Shown here piece after piece: positions 21,756 through 30,634 of a DNA stretch of 64,000 nucleotides. The notes beneath the pieces are model-generated. The model was not told the origin of the DNA, did no database searches, and worked only from the letters and a program-made list of their open reading frames with translations. Origin of the DNA: Zwartia panacis (GTDB lineage: Bacteria > Pseudomonadota > Gammaproteobacteria > Burkholderiales > Burkholderiaceae_B); the NCBI RefSeq assembly GCF_030410395.1, contig NZ_JAUHHF010000003.1, positions 405,094 through 469,093 on the forward strand, given 5' to 3'. Position 1 is the stretch's first letter, and every line of letters starts with the position of its first letter. The position numbers were made by a program, and so were the translations under genes.

Positions 21756-21840
21756 TGGTGCCGACGGCGAGACTCGAACTCGCACAGCTTTCGCCACTAC
21801 CCCCTCAAGATAGCGTGTCTACCAATTTCACCACGTCGGC
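21756..21840 (-). tRNA. tRNA-Leu (anticodon GAG)
   Basis: On the minus strand an 85-base type II tRNA with encoded CCA. The acceptor stem GCCGACG pairs with CGTCGGC, the D-arm holds TGGTAGACACGC, the anticodon stem CTATC/GGTAG encloses loop TTGAGGG (anticodon GAG, decoding CUC/CUU), and the T-loop is GTTCGAGTC. It lies about 70 bases downstream of secG, probably co-transcribed with tpiA-secG. Confidence 0.96.
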
Positions 21841-21910
21841 TTTTTGTGTGGTCTTGATTAGCCAAAGATTGTAGCACGTAGCGACAATCTTTGACTTGAA
21901 CTTTGACCCT

Positions 21911-22396
21911 TTAATTACTAGTAGGTGCTGCGGGAGCAGCCGGTACCACAGGTGCAGCAGGTACTGAGGGCACCACAGGTGCAGCCGGTACTGCAGGCAC
22001 TGCAGGCACTGCTGGAACTGCAGGGGTACTTGGCACACCAGGAACGGCATTAACAGGCGCCGCAGGTGCAACGCCCGGAACAGCCGAACCGGCAGGTGGT
22101 GCAACAGGTGGGGTTTGTGTGAAGTTTTGCATGATGCCCGTGTCCTGCCCCGTATTTCCACGATTTGCCACGTAGGCCAAACCGATTGTGGAAATAAAGA
22201 AGACAACAGCGGCCCATTTTGTCGCGCGAGACATAAAGTTTGCGGCACCCGTTGCACCAAACAAACTACCGGCCGAGCCGCTACCAAAAGCTGACCCCAT
22301 GTCAGCACCCTTGCCTTGCTGGAGCAAAACGAGTGAGATGATGGCTAGGGAAGACAGGATCTGCACAACCAGCAGAAGATTAAACATCCAAGACAT
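21911..22396 (-). CDS. secG: Preprotein translocase subunit SecG
   Basis: SecG is the auxiliary membrane subunit of the SecYEG export channel. The 161-residue product has two membrane helices separated by the conserved loop LLQQGKGADMGSAFGSGSAGSLFG. The C-terminal 70 residues are a low-complexity Pro/Val/Ala tail with repeated VPA units, longer than in E. coli SecG (110). It lies 53 bases downstream of tpiA, the common betaproteobacterial pair. Confidence 0.96.
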   Translation of the reverse strand: MSWMFNLLLVVQILSSLAIISLVLLQQGKGADMGSAFGSGSAGSLFGATGAANFMSRATKWAAVVFFISTIGLAYVANRGNTGQDTGIMQNFTQTPPVAPPAGSAVPGVAPAAPVNAVPGVPSTPAVPAVPAVPAVPAAPVVPSVPAAPVVPAAPAAPTSN

Positions 22397-22449
22397 TGAA
22401 ACGCTCCGAAAACTGAATAGCGAGGAAAAACCAGAAACAGAACTGCCTG

Positions 22450-23190
22450 TTAGGCAGCGATAGCCAAGAAATCCTCTGCAACCAAAGACGCCCCACCGAC
22501 CAGTGCACCGTCGATGTCAGGCATGGCAAACAAACTCGCGGCATTTGCCGCCTTAACGCTACCACCATACAAAATCTGAACCTGCTCTGCACCCGCACCT
22601 TTAAGCGCCGCTCGGATCGCCGCATGCACTTCCTGGGCTTGCTCAGGGGTTGCGGTACGACCAGTGCCAATCGCCCAGACGGGCTCATAGGCAATGACCA
22701 TTTTCAGGACTGCCTCTGAACCAAGCGCCAAAACTGGGGCGAGCTGGCGGGTAATCACAGACACTGCCTGACCGGCATCCCGTTCAGCCAGAGATTCACC
22801 TACACACACGACAGGCGTGAGACCTGCAGTCAATGCCGCACGCGCCTTGTCCGACACAAGCTGATCTGATTCGGCATGCATCGCGCGTCGCTCGGAGTGA
22901 CCCACCAGGACATAATGACAAGAAAAATCCTTTAGCATCCCGCCGGAAACTTCACCCGTGTATGCACCCTGTGCGTGCACGCTGATGTCCTGAGCGCCCC
23001 ATGCAATGGACGAACCTGACAAAGCCAAAGCAGTCTGGGCAAGATATGGGAAAGGCACACACACACCCATCTGCGTGGTGGTTGCGGCTCTGGGCGCCGC
23101 CAAAAGAGCATTCAGCAACTTGGTGTTATCCGCCAGATTGCCATGCATTTTCCAATTGCCGAGTACGAGTCGAGTGCGAGTTGCAGTCAT
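22450..23190 (-). CDS. tpiA: Triosephosphate isomerase
   Basis: TpiA interconverts dihydroxyacetone phosphate and glyceraldehyde-3-phosphate. The 246-residue TIM barrel shows active-site N12 and K14 (GNWKMHGN), H98 (VLVGHSERR), catalytic E169 (AYEPVWAIGTG) and the phosphate-binding LYGGSV. The start at 23190 (MTATRTRL) gives the family length; an upstream in-frame codon at 23217 adds nine non-family residues. Confidence 0.98.
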   Translation of the reverse strand: MTATRTRLVLGNWKMHGNLADNTKLLNALLAAPRAATTTQMGVCVPFPYLAQTALALSGSSIAWGAQDISVHAQGAYTGEVSGGMLKDFSCHYVLVGHSERRAMHAESDQLVSDKARAALTAGLTPVVCVGESLAERDAGQAVSVITRQLAPVLALGSEAVLKMVIAYEPVWAIGTGRTATPEQAQEVHAAIRAALKGAGAEQVQILYGGSVKAANAASLFAMPDIDGALVGGASLVAEDFLAIAA

Positions 23191-23314
23191 TTTTGAGCGT
23201 TGAATAGATAGCAGCAAACCCAGAATTGTATCCTGTTGGCCACTCTTGAGGGGGTCGCTGCCCCATTGGCAGGAAATATCCCGATAAATCGTTTATGATT
23301 CAGCCCTTCTTGAT

Positions 23315-23404
23315 GGAAGCGTGGCCGAGTGGTTTAAGGCACCGGTCTTGAAAACCGGCGAGGGTTCACGCCCTCCGTGAGTTCGAATCTCACCGCTTCC
23401 GCCA
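23315..23404 (+). tRNA. tRNA-Ser (anticodon TGA)
   Basis: A 90-base type II tRNA with encoded CCA. The acceptor stem GGAAGCG pairs with CGCTTCC, the anticodon stem CCGGT/ACCGG encloses CTTGAAA (anticodon TGA), the long variable arm is GAGGGTTCACGCCCTC and the T-loop is GTTCGAATC. It converges with the SMR gene. Confidence 0.97.
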
Positions 23405-23414
23405 GTTTCCGGCC

Positions 23415-23735
23415 CTACCCTAGCTTGAGCATCACCACGCCCAAGATAATAAATGCCACGCCTAACCAGCGAATTGGCAAGCTCGGATCCCCGAAAAAAA
23501 ACACCCCCAGAGCAAATGTGCCGACTGCGCCAATCGAGGTCCAGACCGCATAGGCCGTGCCAATCGGAATTTCTTTCAAAGAAAACCACAATAGTGCACC
23601 GCTAATCGCCATACTGACGATCGCCAGCACCAGCCCCCAGATTTTCATGCCTGGTGCATCAGCCAGCTTCAAGCCCAAGGGCCAACCCACCTCGCAAAGC
23701 CCGGCAATCAAAAGGGCGCCCCAGTAAATACTCAT
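23415..23735 (-). CDS. SMR-family exporter, Gdx/SugE type
   Basis: A 106-residue, four-helix small multidrug resistance protein that works as a proton-coupled dimer. The essential membrane glutamate is Glu15 (AGLCEVGW), and the segment PIGTAYAVWTSIGAVGTFALG is characteristic of the SugE/Gdx branch, whose studied members export guanidinium, rather than of EmrE/Qac. I see no guanidine riboswitch in the 84 bases shared with divergent moaA. Substrate assignment is therefore inferred from sequence type. Confidence 0.88.
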   Translation of the reverse strand: MSIYWGALLIAGLCEVGWPLGLKLADAPGMKIWGLVLAIVSMAISGALLWFSLKEIPIGTAYAVWTSIGAVGTFALGVFFFGDPSLPIRWLGVAFIILGVVMLKLG

Positions 23736-23837
23736 GTTGATACCCCACTTGTTGACATGGCGGTTTACAGATTAAATTCAAAATAAGAGTACATTTAGAA
23801 ACAGTATAAGAAACTAGGCTTGACCGACGCACTTGTG

Positions 23838-24830
23838 ATGACAGAGACAACTTCACCCCTCATCGACCGCTTTGGCAGAAGCATTGAGTATCTGCGCCTC
23901 TCGGTGACGGATCGTTGCGACATGAAGTGCACCTATTGCTTGCCAAAAAGCTTCAAAGGCTATCAGGAGCCCAAAAACTGGCTGACTTTTGATGAAATCG
24001 AGCGGGTGGTGGGTGCTTTTGCCCGAATGGGAACCTCTCGCATCCGCTTAACGGGCGGTGAGCCTCTGTTGCGTCGCAATCTTCCTGAACTGGCCGCCCG
24101 CATCAGCGCCCTGCCCGGCATTCGGGACCTTTCTCTGTCAACCAATGGCACACAGCTCCCTAAACACGCTGCGGCATTGCGCGCAGCGGGCGTCTCCAGA
24201 CTGAACATTAGCCTGGATAGTCTGAATCGTGAATGTGTCACGCAAATTACCGGTCGCGACAGTATCGATGACGTGATGGCGGGTCTCGATGCCGCCGAAC
24301 AGCATGGCTTTTCACCGATCAAGCTCAACATGGTTGTCATGCCAGGTGTCAACGAGCACGAAGTCGAAGCCATGACAGAGTTCTGTATCAACCGCGGCTT
24401 TATTCTGCGTTTGATTGAAACGATGCCGATGGGTAGTACCGGCCTGGCCTCTGGCTACACCCCCCTTGGCCCTGTACTCGAGCGACTGCGCGAACGCTTT
24501 GAACTCATTCCTGAGATCAAAGAAATGGGTGGCGGTCCCGCACGCTATTGGCGTACCGTCGACGGTCGCGGACAAATTGGTCTCATCACGCCAATTAGTC
24601 AGCATTTCTGTGAAACCTGTAACAGAGTGCGGCTGTCTGTCGACGGCACACTTTACTTGTGTCTGGGTCAAGAAGAAAAAGTCGAGCTCAGGCCCTTGTT
24701 ACGCGCCGGCATTTCTGATGCCGAGCTCGAACAAACGCTGCGCGAGGGCATTGAGCTCAAACCCGAGCGTCACGAATTTCGCGAAGCCCCGACAAAAATC
24801 ATTCGCTTTATGTCTCAAACCGGGGGCTAA
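23838..24830 (+). CDS. moaA: GTP 3',8-cyclase MoaA
   Basis: MoaA is a radical-SAM enzyme that, with MoaC, makes cyclic pyranopterin monophosphate from GTP, the first step of molybdenum cofactor synthesis. The N-terminal cluster is C27-x3-C31-x2-C34. A second cluster motif CETCNRVRLSVDGTLYLC lies near the C-terminus, and the protein ends in the functionally required Gly-Gly. I chose the ATG at 23838 (330 residues); an in-frame TTG at 23820 is possible, and neither has a strong ribosome site. It heads the Moco run moaA-moeA-moaD-moaE-mobA-moaC. Confidence 0.95.
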   Translation: MTETTSPLIDRFGRSIEYLRLSVTDRCDMKCTYCLPKSFKGYQEPKNWLTFDEIERVVGAFARMGTSRIRLTGGEPLLRRNLPELAARISALPGIRDLSLSTNGTQLPKHAAALRAAGVSRLNISLDSLNRECVTQITGRDSIDDVMAGLDAAEQHGFSPIKLNMVVMPGVNEHEVEAMTEFCINRGFILRLIETMPMGSTGLASGYTPLGPVLERLRERFELIPEIKEMGGGPARYWRTVDGRGQIGLITPISQHFCETCNRVRLSVDGTLYLCLGQEEKVELRPLLRAGISDAELEQTLREGIELKPERHEFREAPTKIIRFMSQTGG

Positions 24831-24885
24831 CGGCCTCGTGCAGGTAGGTTAAAGTCTGGTTTGAGTCTCACCAAAGCCTAATCGC

Positions 24886-26109
24886 ATGAAACCCAGAGCC
24901 AACCTCCTGAATTTTGAAGACGCGCGCCATACTCTTCTGTCAAGCGCGCAGCCACTTGTCGCGACTGAAACACTCTCTCTTTTAGCTGCGCAAGGGCGCA
25001 CGCTCGCGCAAGCAATCACGTCCCCGATCAACGTCCCCGGTTTTGATAACTCCGCCATGGACGGCTATGCGCTGCATGTGCAGGACATCGGGAGGCTGCC
25101 AGAACTTTTCCCTGTCACTCAACGCATCGCAGCGGGTCAAACTGGTACACCACTCGGACCCGATACGGCGGCTCGTATTTTCACGGGAGCTCCGATCCCC
25201 GAAGGCGCGAATGTTGTCGTGCCCCAGGAGCATACTCAAGAGCGGGACGGGTCGATCGCTCTCACACACCCGATTGAGCTTTCTCAACACATACGTTGCC
25301 GTGGAGAGGATATCGCTGCGGGTGGAGTGGTCCTTGCAGCAGGACAGCGCTTAGGCGCGGCGCAGCTCGCCATGCTGGCGTCAATCGGTATTGCGAGCGT
25401 GACGGTATTTAAACCGCTTAAGGTAGGCGTTTTCTTTACTGGAGACGAACTGACAGAACCCGGACAGCCTTTGGCGCCCGGCGGGATTTACAACAGCAAC
25501 CGCTACGCGATCAATGGACTGCTCACCCAGCTGAGCTGCCATGTCAAGGACTACGGCATTGTGCGCGACACGGCCGAGGAAACTCGAGAAGCCCTCAGCA
25601 AAGCCGCGAGTGAGAATGATGTCATCATCACTTGCGGAGGGGTGTCCGTGGGCGAAGAAGATCATGTGAAAGCGGCTGTGATGGCACTTGGCACTCTCGA
25701 TCTTTGGCAAATCTCCATGAAGCCAGGTAAGCCCCTTGCTTATGGACGCGTCGGTCAAACAGACTTCATCGGCTTGCCGGGTAATCCAGTTAGTGCGTTT
25801 GTGACTTTCTTATTAATGGCACGACCATTTTTGCTCAAGCGTATGGGCGCGATCGATACAGGCTTGAAATACCTCACAGCGACTGCGAATTTTGATTGGC
25901 CAAAGCCTGATCGTCGACGCGAATTTTTACGCGTCAAAATCACGAGCGATGCCTCAGGCGCACCTGTACTAGACCTTTGGCCCAACCAAGGCTCTGGCGT
26001 GATGAGTAGCCTGGCTTGGGCTGACGGCCTGGTTGATCTGGCTCCTGAGACGAAAATTGCGCGAGGTGATACGGTTCGCTACCTTTCCCTGTCAGAATTG
26101 CAGTACTGA
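24886..26109 (+). CDS. moeA: Molybdopterin molybdenumtransferase MoeA
   Basis: MoeA inserts molybdate into adenylylated molybdopterin. The 407-residue protein has the family motifs NVPGFDNSAMDGYAL near residues 48-62, TGAPIPEGANVVVPQE, the MoCF-like domain signature ITCGGVSVGEEDHV, and KPGKPLAYG followed by GLPGNPVSAFVTF. It lies 55 bases downstream of moaA and 16 bases ahead of moaD. Confidence 0.97.
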   Translation: MKPRANLLNFEDARHTLLSSAQPLVATETLSLLAAQGRTLAQAITSPINVPGFDNSAMDGYALHVQDIGRLPELFPVTQRIAAGQTGTPLGPDTAARIFTGAPIPEGANVVVPQEHTQERDGSIALTHPIELSQHIRCRGEDIAAGGVVLAAGQRLGAAQLAMLASIGIASVTVFKPLKVGVFFTGDELTEPGQPLAPGGIYNSNRYAINGLLTQLSCHVKDYGIVRDTAEETREALSKAASENDVIITCGGVSVGEEDHVKAAVMALGTLDLWQISMKPGKPLAYGRVGQTDFIGLPGNPVSAFVTFLLMARPFLLKRMGAIDTGLKYLTATANFDWPKPDRRREFLRVKITSDASGAPVLDLWPNQGSGVMSSLAWADGLVDLAPETKIARGDTVRYLSLSELQY

Positions 26110-26125
26110 GATCAAAATTGCCACC

Positions 26126-26383
26126 ATGAACATCCATGTTTTGTATTTTGCGCAACTGAGAGAAAAATTCGGTCTCAGTGAAGAACGCGTTCTGGTTCCC
26201 GACTCTGTGCGAACCGTACGCGACCTGATTGCGCAACTGTGCGCGCGGGGCGGTGTCTGGACGGAAACGTTTGATGGTTCACAAGCCTTTCGGGTGGCGA
26301 TGAATCAGGAAATGATCGAACTCGACACTCAATTAGTCGAAGGTGCGGAATTGGCCATTTTCAGACCCGTCACGGGAGGCTGA
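26126..26383 (+). CDS. moaD: Molybdopterin synthase small subunit MoaD
   Basis: MoaD is the ubiquitin-like sulfur carrier of molybdopterin synthase. The 85-residue product begins MNIHVLYFAQLREKFG and ends in the essential Gly-Gly (RPVTGG), whose C-terminus becomes a thiocarboxylate. The ATG at 26126 is the family start; the frame is open upstream but overlaps moeA. It abuts moaE with no gap. Confidence 0.96.
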   Translation: MNIHVLYFAQLREKFGLSEERVLVPDSVRTVRDLIAQLCARGGVWTETFDGSQAFRVAMNQEMIELDTQLVEGAELAIFRPVTGG

Positions 26384-26845
26384 ATGACTCAGTACCTCTC
26401 CGTTTCAGTCCAACACGAGGATTTTGATCTCGGCCGCGAACACAAAACATTGTTGGCGAGCGATCGCGGAATTGGTGCGATTGTGGCTTTCGTCGGCACA
26501 GTGCGCGATCTCAATCTTGCCGATGATGTCGTGGCCCTCGAGCTCGAACATTATCCCGGAATGACTGAAAAATCATTACTGAAAATTCTTGAGCAGGCAG
26601 CGCAACGCTGGTCGCTTCAAGGCGCCCGCGTGATACACCGTATCGGAAAAATGTATCCAGGGGATCAAATCGTCCTGGTGCTGACCGCCAGCGCACATCG
26701 CGGGGATGCCTTTGAGGCCAATCGCTTTGTCATGGACTACCTGAAAACAGAGGCGCCTTTTTGGAAAAAGGAATGGACACCACAAGGTCCACGCTGGATC
26801 GAAGCACGCGATAGCGATCATCGGGCAGCTGCAAAATGGAAATGA
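26384..26845 (+). CDS. moaE: Molybdopterin synthase catalytic subunit MoaE
   Basis: MoaE transfers two sulfurs from MoaD to the pterin precursor. The 153-residue protein contains the family motifs GAIVAFVGTVRD, LELEHYPGMTEK, HRIGKMYPGDQIVLV and the catalytic lysine region TEAPFWKKEWTPQGPRWIEA. The gene starts immediately after the moaD stop, fitting the 1:1 complex. Confidence 0.96.
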   Translation: MTQYLSVSVQHEDFDLGREHKTLLASDRGIGAIVAFVGTVRDLNLADDVVALELEHYPGMTEKSLLKILEQAAQRWSLQGARVIHRIGKMYPGDQIVLVLTASAHRGDAFEANRFVMDYLKTEAPFWKKEWTPQGPRWIEARDSDHRAAAKWK

Positions 26846-27435
26846 AACTCACTTACGATGCTCTCATCCTGGCAGGTGGTCGCGGAACCAGGCTTGGCGG
26901 CAAAGACAAAGGTTGGGTCATGTGGAGCGGCATGCCTCTGGTTGAACATGCGCTATCAGCGCTATCCAAGCAAGAGCCACCTCCAGCACGTATTCTCATC
27001 AGCGCGAATCGTAATGTAGATGCTTACAAACAAACGGGACACGCGGTTGTCACCGACGAGCGTCAGAATTTCGCCGGTCCGCTGGCCGGAATCGAAGCGG
27101 GACTCATGCGCTGCAAAAAAAATAACCTGCTGGTCATTCCTTGCGATGTTCCTCTTTTGCCGAGCAATTTATATGAGCGGCTGCAACAAAGCCTGACTGA
27201 CCACCCCGAGTCACTCGCCGCATACGCTGTGACCTCTGAGGGTCCTCAGCCTTTATGCTGCCTCATCAAACCCTCTGTTGCCGCCGCGCTTGGTAAACAA
27301 CTCGATGCAGGCCATGGACAAGTACTCGAATGGATGACTGCGATCCATGCCGTTCAAGTGATGTTTGACGATGCGGCGGCGTTTATTAATTTTAATACTC
27401 CCGAGGCATTTCAAGCTCAGCGGAATCCTTCATGA
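26842..27435 (+). CDS. mobA: Molybdenum cofactor guanylyltransferase MobA
   Basis: MobA adds GMP to molybdopterin, making the guanine dinucleotide form used by DMSO-reductase-family enzymes. The N-terminal Rossmann-like nucleotide motif [16 protein letters not shown] is intact, as are [11 protein letters not shown] and [10 protein letters not shown]. The start at 26842 overlaps the moaE stop (ATGA); another in-frame ATG lies two codons upstream at 26836. Length 197 residues, usual for the family. Confidence 0.93.
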   Translation: MKLTYDALILAGGRGTRLGGKDKGWVMWSGMPLVEHALSALSKQEPPPARILISANRNVDAYKQTGHAVVTDERQNFAGPLAGIEAGLMRCKKNNLLVIPCDVPLLPSNLYERLQQSLTDHPESLAAYAVTSEGPQPLCCLIKPSVAAALGKQLDAGHGQVLEWMTAIHAVQVMFDDAAAFINFNTPEAFQAQRNPS

Positions 27436-27917
27436 CCCAAAATCTCACACACTTTGATGCGTCCGGTCAGGCACATATGGTGGACGTTTCCTCCAAGGAG
27501 CAAACACATCGACGCGCCGTCGCGCAGGGACGCATTACCATGCAGCCAGCCACCTTTACCAAACTCTCTCAAGGCGATGCTAAAAAAGGCGACGTATTAG
27601 GTGTGGCCCGTCTCGCTGGCATCTTGGCCGCCAAACAGACTGGCGCGTTGATCCCGCTTTGTCATCCCATTCCACTCACGCGCGTGACCGTTGATTTTGT
27701 GACAGATGTGGCAACATCGTCCGTGACATGCACCGCGAGCTCGGAGACTGTGGGACGTACCGGCGTGGAAATGGAGGCGCTCACCGCCGCATCGATTGCT
27801 TTACTGACCATTTACGATATGTTGAAAGCCATCGACCGCGGGATGGTAATCGATGGCATCAAGCTACTTGAAAAACATGGTGGTAAATCTGGGTCTTGGG
27901 TGGTTGAGTCGAACTAA
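27432..27917 (+). CDS. moaC: Cyclic pyranopterin monophosphate synthase MoaC
   Basis: MoaC converts the MoaA product 3',8-cyclo-H2GTP to cyclic pyranopterin monophosphate. The 161-residue protein shows [26 protein letters not shown] and the catalytic region [19 protein letters not shown] (Asp and Lys). Its ATG overlaps the mobA stop. Its own stop codon overlaps that of convergent hemN by four bases. Confidence 0.97.
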   Translation: MTQNLTHFDASGQAHMVDVSSKEQTHRRAVAQGRITMQPATFTKLSQGDAKKGDVLGVARLAGILAAKQTGALIPLCHPIPLTRVTVDFVTDVATSSVTCTASSETVGRTGVEMEALTAASIALLTIYDMLKAIDRGMVIDGIKLLEKHGGKSGSWVVESN

Positions 27918-29311
27918 ATCACTTTGGAATACCGGGCCATGGTTTTGGCCTCTCGCAAGTAGCGATCGAAACTCATCGCAACGATGCGCGCCAAAAAACG
28001 TCCTTTGGGTGTAATCCGTATACGATCAGGTGAAACCTCAACCAAGCCGTCCGCGGCAAGAGATTGAATGTATTCGAGTTCGGGAGCAAAATAGCTTGCG
28101 AACTCTATTGACCATTGAGTTTCAAACGTCGGGATCGTGATTTCGGATTGACACAATAAATCATGAATTGCGGCACGGCGAATCAAATCATCCGTGGTCA
28201 TGGATAGGCCTTTCGCAAGAGGCAAAGTCTGCCGATCAAGTGCAGCGTAGTACTCCTCCAGAACCCGGTGGTTTTGAGCATATACATGACCGATACGACT
28301 GATCGCGGACACCCCCAATGCAATCAAATCACAATCGGCCTGAGTGGAATATCCCTGAAAATTACGTTGCAAGGTGCCATCAACCAGCGCTTGAGCCAAC
28401 TCGTCATCAGGCAACGCAAAGTGATCCATGCCAATGTAGACATATCCCGCCGCCAGCAGACTGGTCACAGCGATTTTGAGCATAGCGAGCTTTTCAGCAG
28501 GCATGGGCAAATCCACCGATTCAATTCTGCGTTGCGGCATAAAGCGCTCGGGCAAGTGAGCATAGCTGTAGAGGGCGATACGATCAGGACGCCATTGCAA
28601 TACGGTGGCTAAGGTCGCGCGCATGGTATCGACGGATTGCTTGGGCAAGCCATAGATCAAATCGATATTGATGGACCTGTATCCGAGTGATCGACCCTGC
28701 GCCATGACGCGCTCGGTGACCTCTGCAGGCTGGATGCGATTGACCGCCTTTTGCACGGCAGGATCGAGGTCTTGCACACCAATACTCATGCGGTTAAATC
28801 CATGTCGCGCCAAGAGCTCAAGTGTGCCCTCATTTAATCTCCTGGGGTCAATCTCGACAGAGCACTCCGCGTCCTGGGTGAACTCAAAAGATCCTTTTAA
28901 TAACCCCATCAACCGCTCAAGCTGAGCGTTGGTCAGAAAAGTCGGCGTGCCTCCACCTAGGTGTAATTGGCTGACGCGCGGCATGTTGGCAAAGCGTTTA
29001 CGCACCAGCCAAATTTCTTTGGCAAGATAATCCAGGTATGTATCTGCCCGAGCGCGATCCTTGGTCGCGATCTTGTTACACGCACAGTAGTAGCAAACCG
29101 TATCGCAAAAGGGCAAATGCACATAGAGCGACAAGTCCGCCCCAGGACGCTCAGTTTGTCTGTTCTGTAACGCATCCAAATAGGTTTGGACAACGTTGAC
29201 TTCTGTGAAGCGATCCGCTGTGGGATATGAGGTGTAGCGTGGACCGCTGCGATCGTGCTGAGCAATGAGCTCCGGATCAAAGACGACGGTGGCTAGGCTG
29301 GCGTTTGACAT
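27914..29311 (-). CDS. hemN: Oxygen-independent coproporphyrinogen III dehydrogenase HemN
   Basis: HemN is a radical-SAM enzyme that oxidatively decarboxylates coproporphyrinogen III to protoporphyrinogen IX when oxygen is scarce. The 465-residue product has [13 protein letters not shown] near the N-terminus and the cluster motif C69-x3-C73-x2-C76 followed by ACNK, which separates true HemN from HemW-like proteins. The [10 protein letters not shown] and [12 protein letters not shown] segments are also intact. Its start lies inside the last codons of the upstream flavin oxidoreductase gene (19-base overlap), implying one transcript. Confidence 0.96.
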   Translation of the reverse strand: MSNASLATVVFDPELIAQHDRSGPRYTSYPTADRFTEVNVVQTYLDALQNRQTERPGADLSLYVHLPFCDTVCYYCACNKIATKDRARADTYLDYLAKEIWLVRKRFANMPRVSQLHLGGGTPTFLTNAQLERLMGLLKGSFEFTQDAECSVEIDPRRLNEGTLELLARHGFNRMSIGVQDLDPAVQKAVNRIQPAEVTERVMAQGRSLGYRSINIDLIYGLPKQSVDTMRATLATVLQWRPDRIALYSYAHLPERFMPQRRIESVDLPMPAEKLAMLKIAVTSLLAAGYVYIGMDHFALPDDELAQALVDGTLQRNFQGYSTQADCDLIALGVSAISRIGHVYAQNHRVLEEYYAALDRQTLPLAKGLSMTTDDLIRRAAIHDLLCQSEITIPTFETQWSIEFASYFAPELEYIQSLAADGLVEVSPDRIRITPKGRFLARIVAMSFDRYLREAKTMARYSKVI

Positions 29312-30510
29312 GGGTATCCGTGCAGTAAGTATTGGATCAAATCTTTAACTGGTCGTATGGCGTCTCCGAATGGCAGACGACCGGCGCCCCTGAAAAACAA
29401 ACCCTTTTGCACATCGCCCTTGAGGGCAGCGGCAAGTTTTAAATCAATGCAAAACTGTCCAGCCTTGCTGTTTCCATCGCGTAAACCGCACTGACTGAGA
29501 CAGTCCATACGCTGGGAACAACGCCTAGGATCGGCTTTTGCGCAGGCCTGCATCTTAGGCTCCTGGCGCTGGTATTGACGCAACCAGTGCGTCGATACCG
29601 CGCGCATAGGCAAGCCCGCGACACTCATTAACTCAACCATTTTTGAGGGCGTGGCTCCTAGCAAAACACGCTTGAAATCGATATGCGCATCCCCCTCCTC
29701 GCTGACCGCAAAGGCAGTCCCTAACTGCACGGCATCGGCGCCGGCGTTCAGCCAGTGACGCACTTTTTCATGACTATCAATGCCACCAGCCAGAATGAGT
29801 GGAGGCGCATCACGACCGAGCCCCAACTCACTGAATAACTCCTGGCACTCTGTCATCACGCGCTCAAACTCGAAGCGCTCGGCATGAATATCCTCGATTT
29901 TCACCGCACCCAAATGACCGCCAGCATGACCAGGATGCTCAATGACGATCGCGTCAGGACAGCGTCCCTTTTTGAGCCATTTTTTCATCACGATCGCCAC
30001 TCCGCGTGACTCGGAAAGAATCGGGATCAAACCAACCTTTGGGAAATCAGCCACCATTTCGGGCAAATCGAGCGGTAAACCCGCACCCATTACGATGGCA
30101 TGCGCACCGCTTTCGCAGGATTGGCGCACCAGGGCGGCATGATCGCGCACTGCTTTCATGACATTGACAGCAATCAGGCCTTTGCCTTCGGAATGCTGCA
30201 AAGCCGCCTGAACCTCCCGATCCAGGGCAATCAGATTGACCCGGTCGATCAGGTCTCGGTCACGGGCTTTTTCCGTCTGTTCCAGCAAGTCCGGATGATG
30301 GTGACGCAAATCGATGCTGGCGATGGTACCAATCGCATTTTCACGCGCAACCGCTCCGGCCAATCGGTGGGCGGACACCCCCACACCCATCCCGCCCTGC
30401 ACGACGGGAGAAAGGTTTCGGCCGAGAATATTGAGCGATTTAAACCATCTGTCCTTGGAAGGTAGCCATTGTGAAAAGGCTGTGAGTGCTGAATCGAGTG
30501 TCATGGTCAT
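29293..30510 (-). CDS. Nitronate monooxygenase-like flavin oxidoreductase
   Basis: A 405-residue TIM-barrel FMN protein of the 2-nitropropane dioxygenase / FabK superfamily. The N-terminal GRNLSPVVQGGMGVGVS, the phosphate-binding VIEHPGHAGGHLGA and the GAGLPL and GTAF segments are characteristic. The last 90 residues include five cysteines (C-x6-C-x5-C-x3-C and one further Cys before IDLKLAAAL) and the sequence KGLFFRGAGRLPFG, so this is a subfamily with a cysteine-rich tail. The physiological substrate is unknown. Overlap with hemN suggests co-expression, possibly in low oxygen. Confidence 0.8.
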   Translation of the reverse strand: MTMTLDSALTAFSQWLPSKDRWFKSLNILGRNLSPVVQGGMGVGVSAHRLAGAVARENAIGTIASIDLRHHHPDLLEQTEKARDRDLIDRVNLIALDREVQAALQHSEGKGLIAVNVMKAVRDHAALVRQSCESGAHAIVMGAGLPLDLPEMVADFPKVGLIPILSESRGVAIVMKKWLKKGRCPDAIVIEHPGHAGGHLGAVKIEDIHAERFEFERVMTECQELFSELGLGRDAPPLILAGGIDSHEKVRHWLNAGADAVQLGTAFAVSEEGDAHIDFKRVLLGATPSKMVELMSVAGLPMRAVSTHWLRQYQRQEPKMQACAKADPRRCSQRMDCLSQCGLRDGNSKAGQFCIDLKLAAALKGDVQKGLFFRGAGRLPFGDAIRPVKDLIQYLLHGYPCQTPA

Positions 30511-30582
30511 GAGGATTTTCCTTTCATGACGGCTAAATTAGCCTGACGGGGTGCTCCATGACGTAAAGTAACCGTGCAAAGT

Positions 30583-30596
30583 TTGATCCAGGACAA
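30583..30596 (-). promoter_or_regulatory. Imperfect FNR/Anr-type box upstream of the NMO-hemN pair
   Basis: The minus strand reads TTGTC-CTGG-ATCAA, matching 8 of 10 bases of the FNR/Anr consensus TTGAT-N4-ATCAA. It lies 73-86 bases before the flavin oxidoreductase start. No strong -10 hexamer is placed for a class II promoter, so this is a weak call supported mainly by the anaerobic role of hemN. Confidence 0.3.
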
Positions 30597-30634
30597 GTTT
30601 TGGCAGAATTAGCATTCCGCTCAACTCAAAGTGC

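Noticed and set aside
21805..22308. Minus-strand 167-codon open frame overlapping secG
   Set aside because: It is the shifted frame of the secG repeat tail and runs through tRNA-Leu; its leucine/proline composition comes from the repeat DNA.
23221..23314. Promoter for tRNA-Ser(TGA) using TATGAT at 23294
   Set aside because: The only -35-like hexamer (TTGGCA at 23266) is about 22 bases away, too far for a confident call.
23736..23837. Guanidine (ykkC-type) or molybdenum cofactor riboswitch between the SMR gene and moaA
   Set aside because: The gap is about 85-100 bases, A/T-rich, without paired hairpins bearing ACGR loops or the extended Moco fold. A TTGACA at 23752 is present, but no good -10 is at standard spacing.
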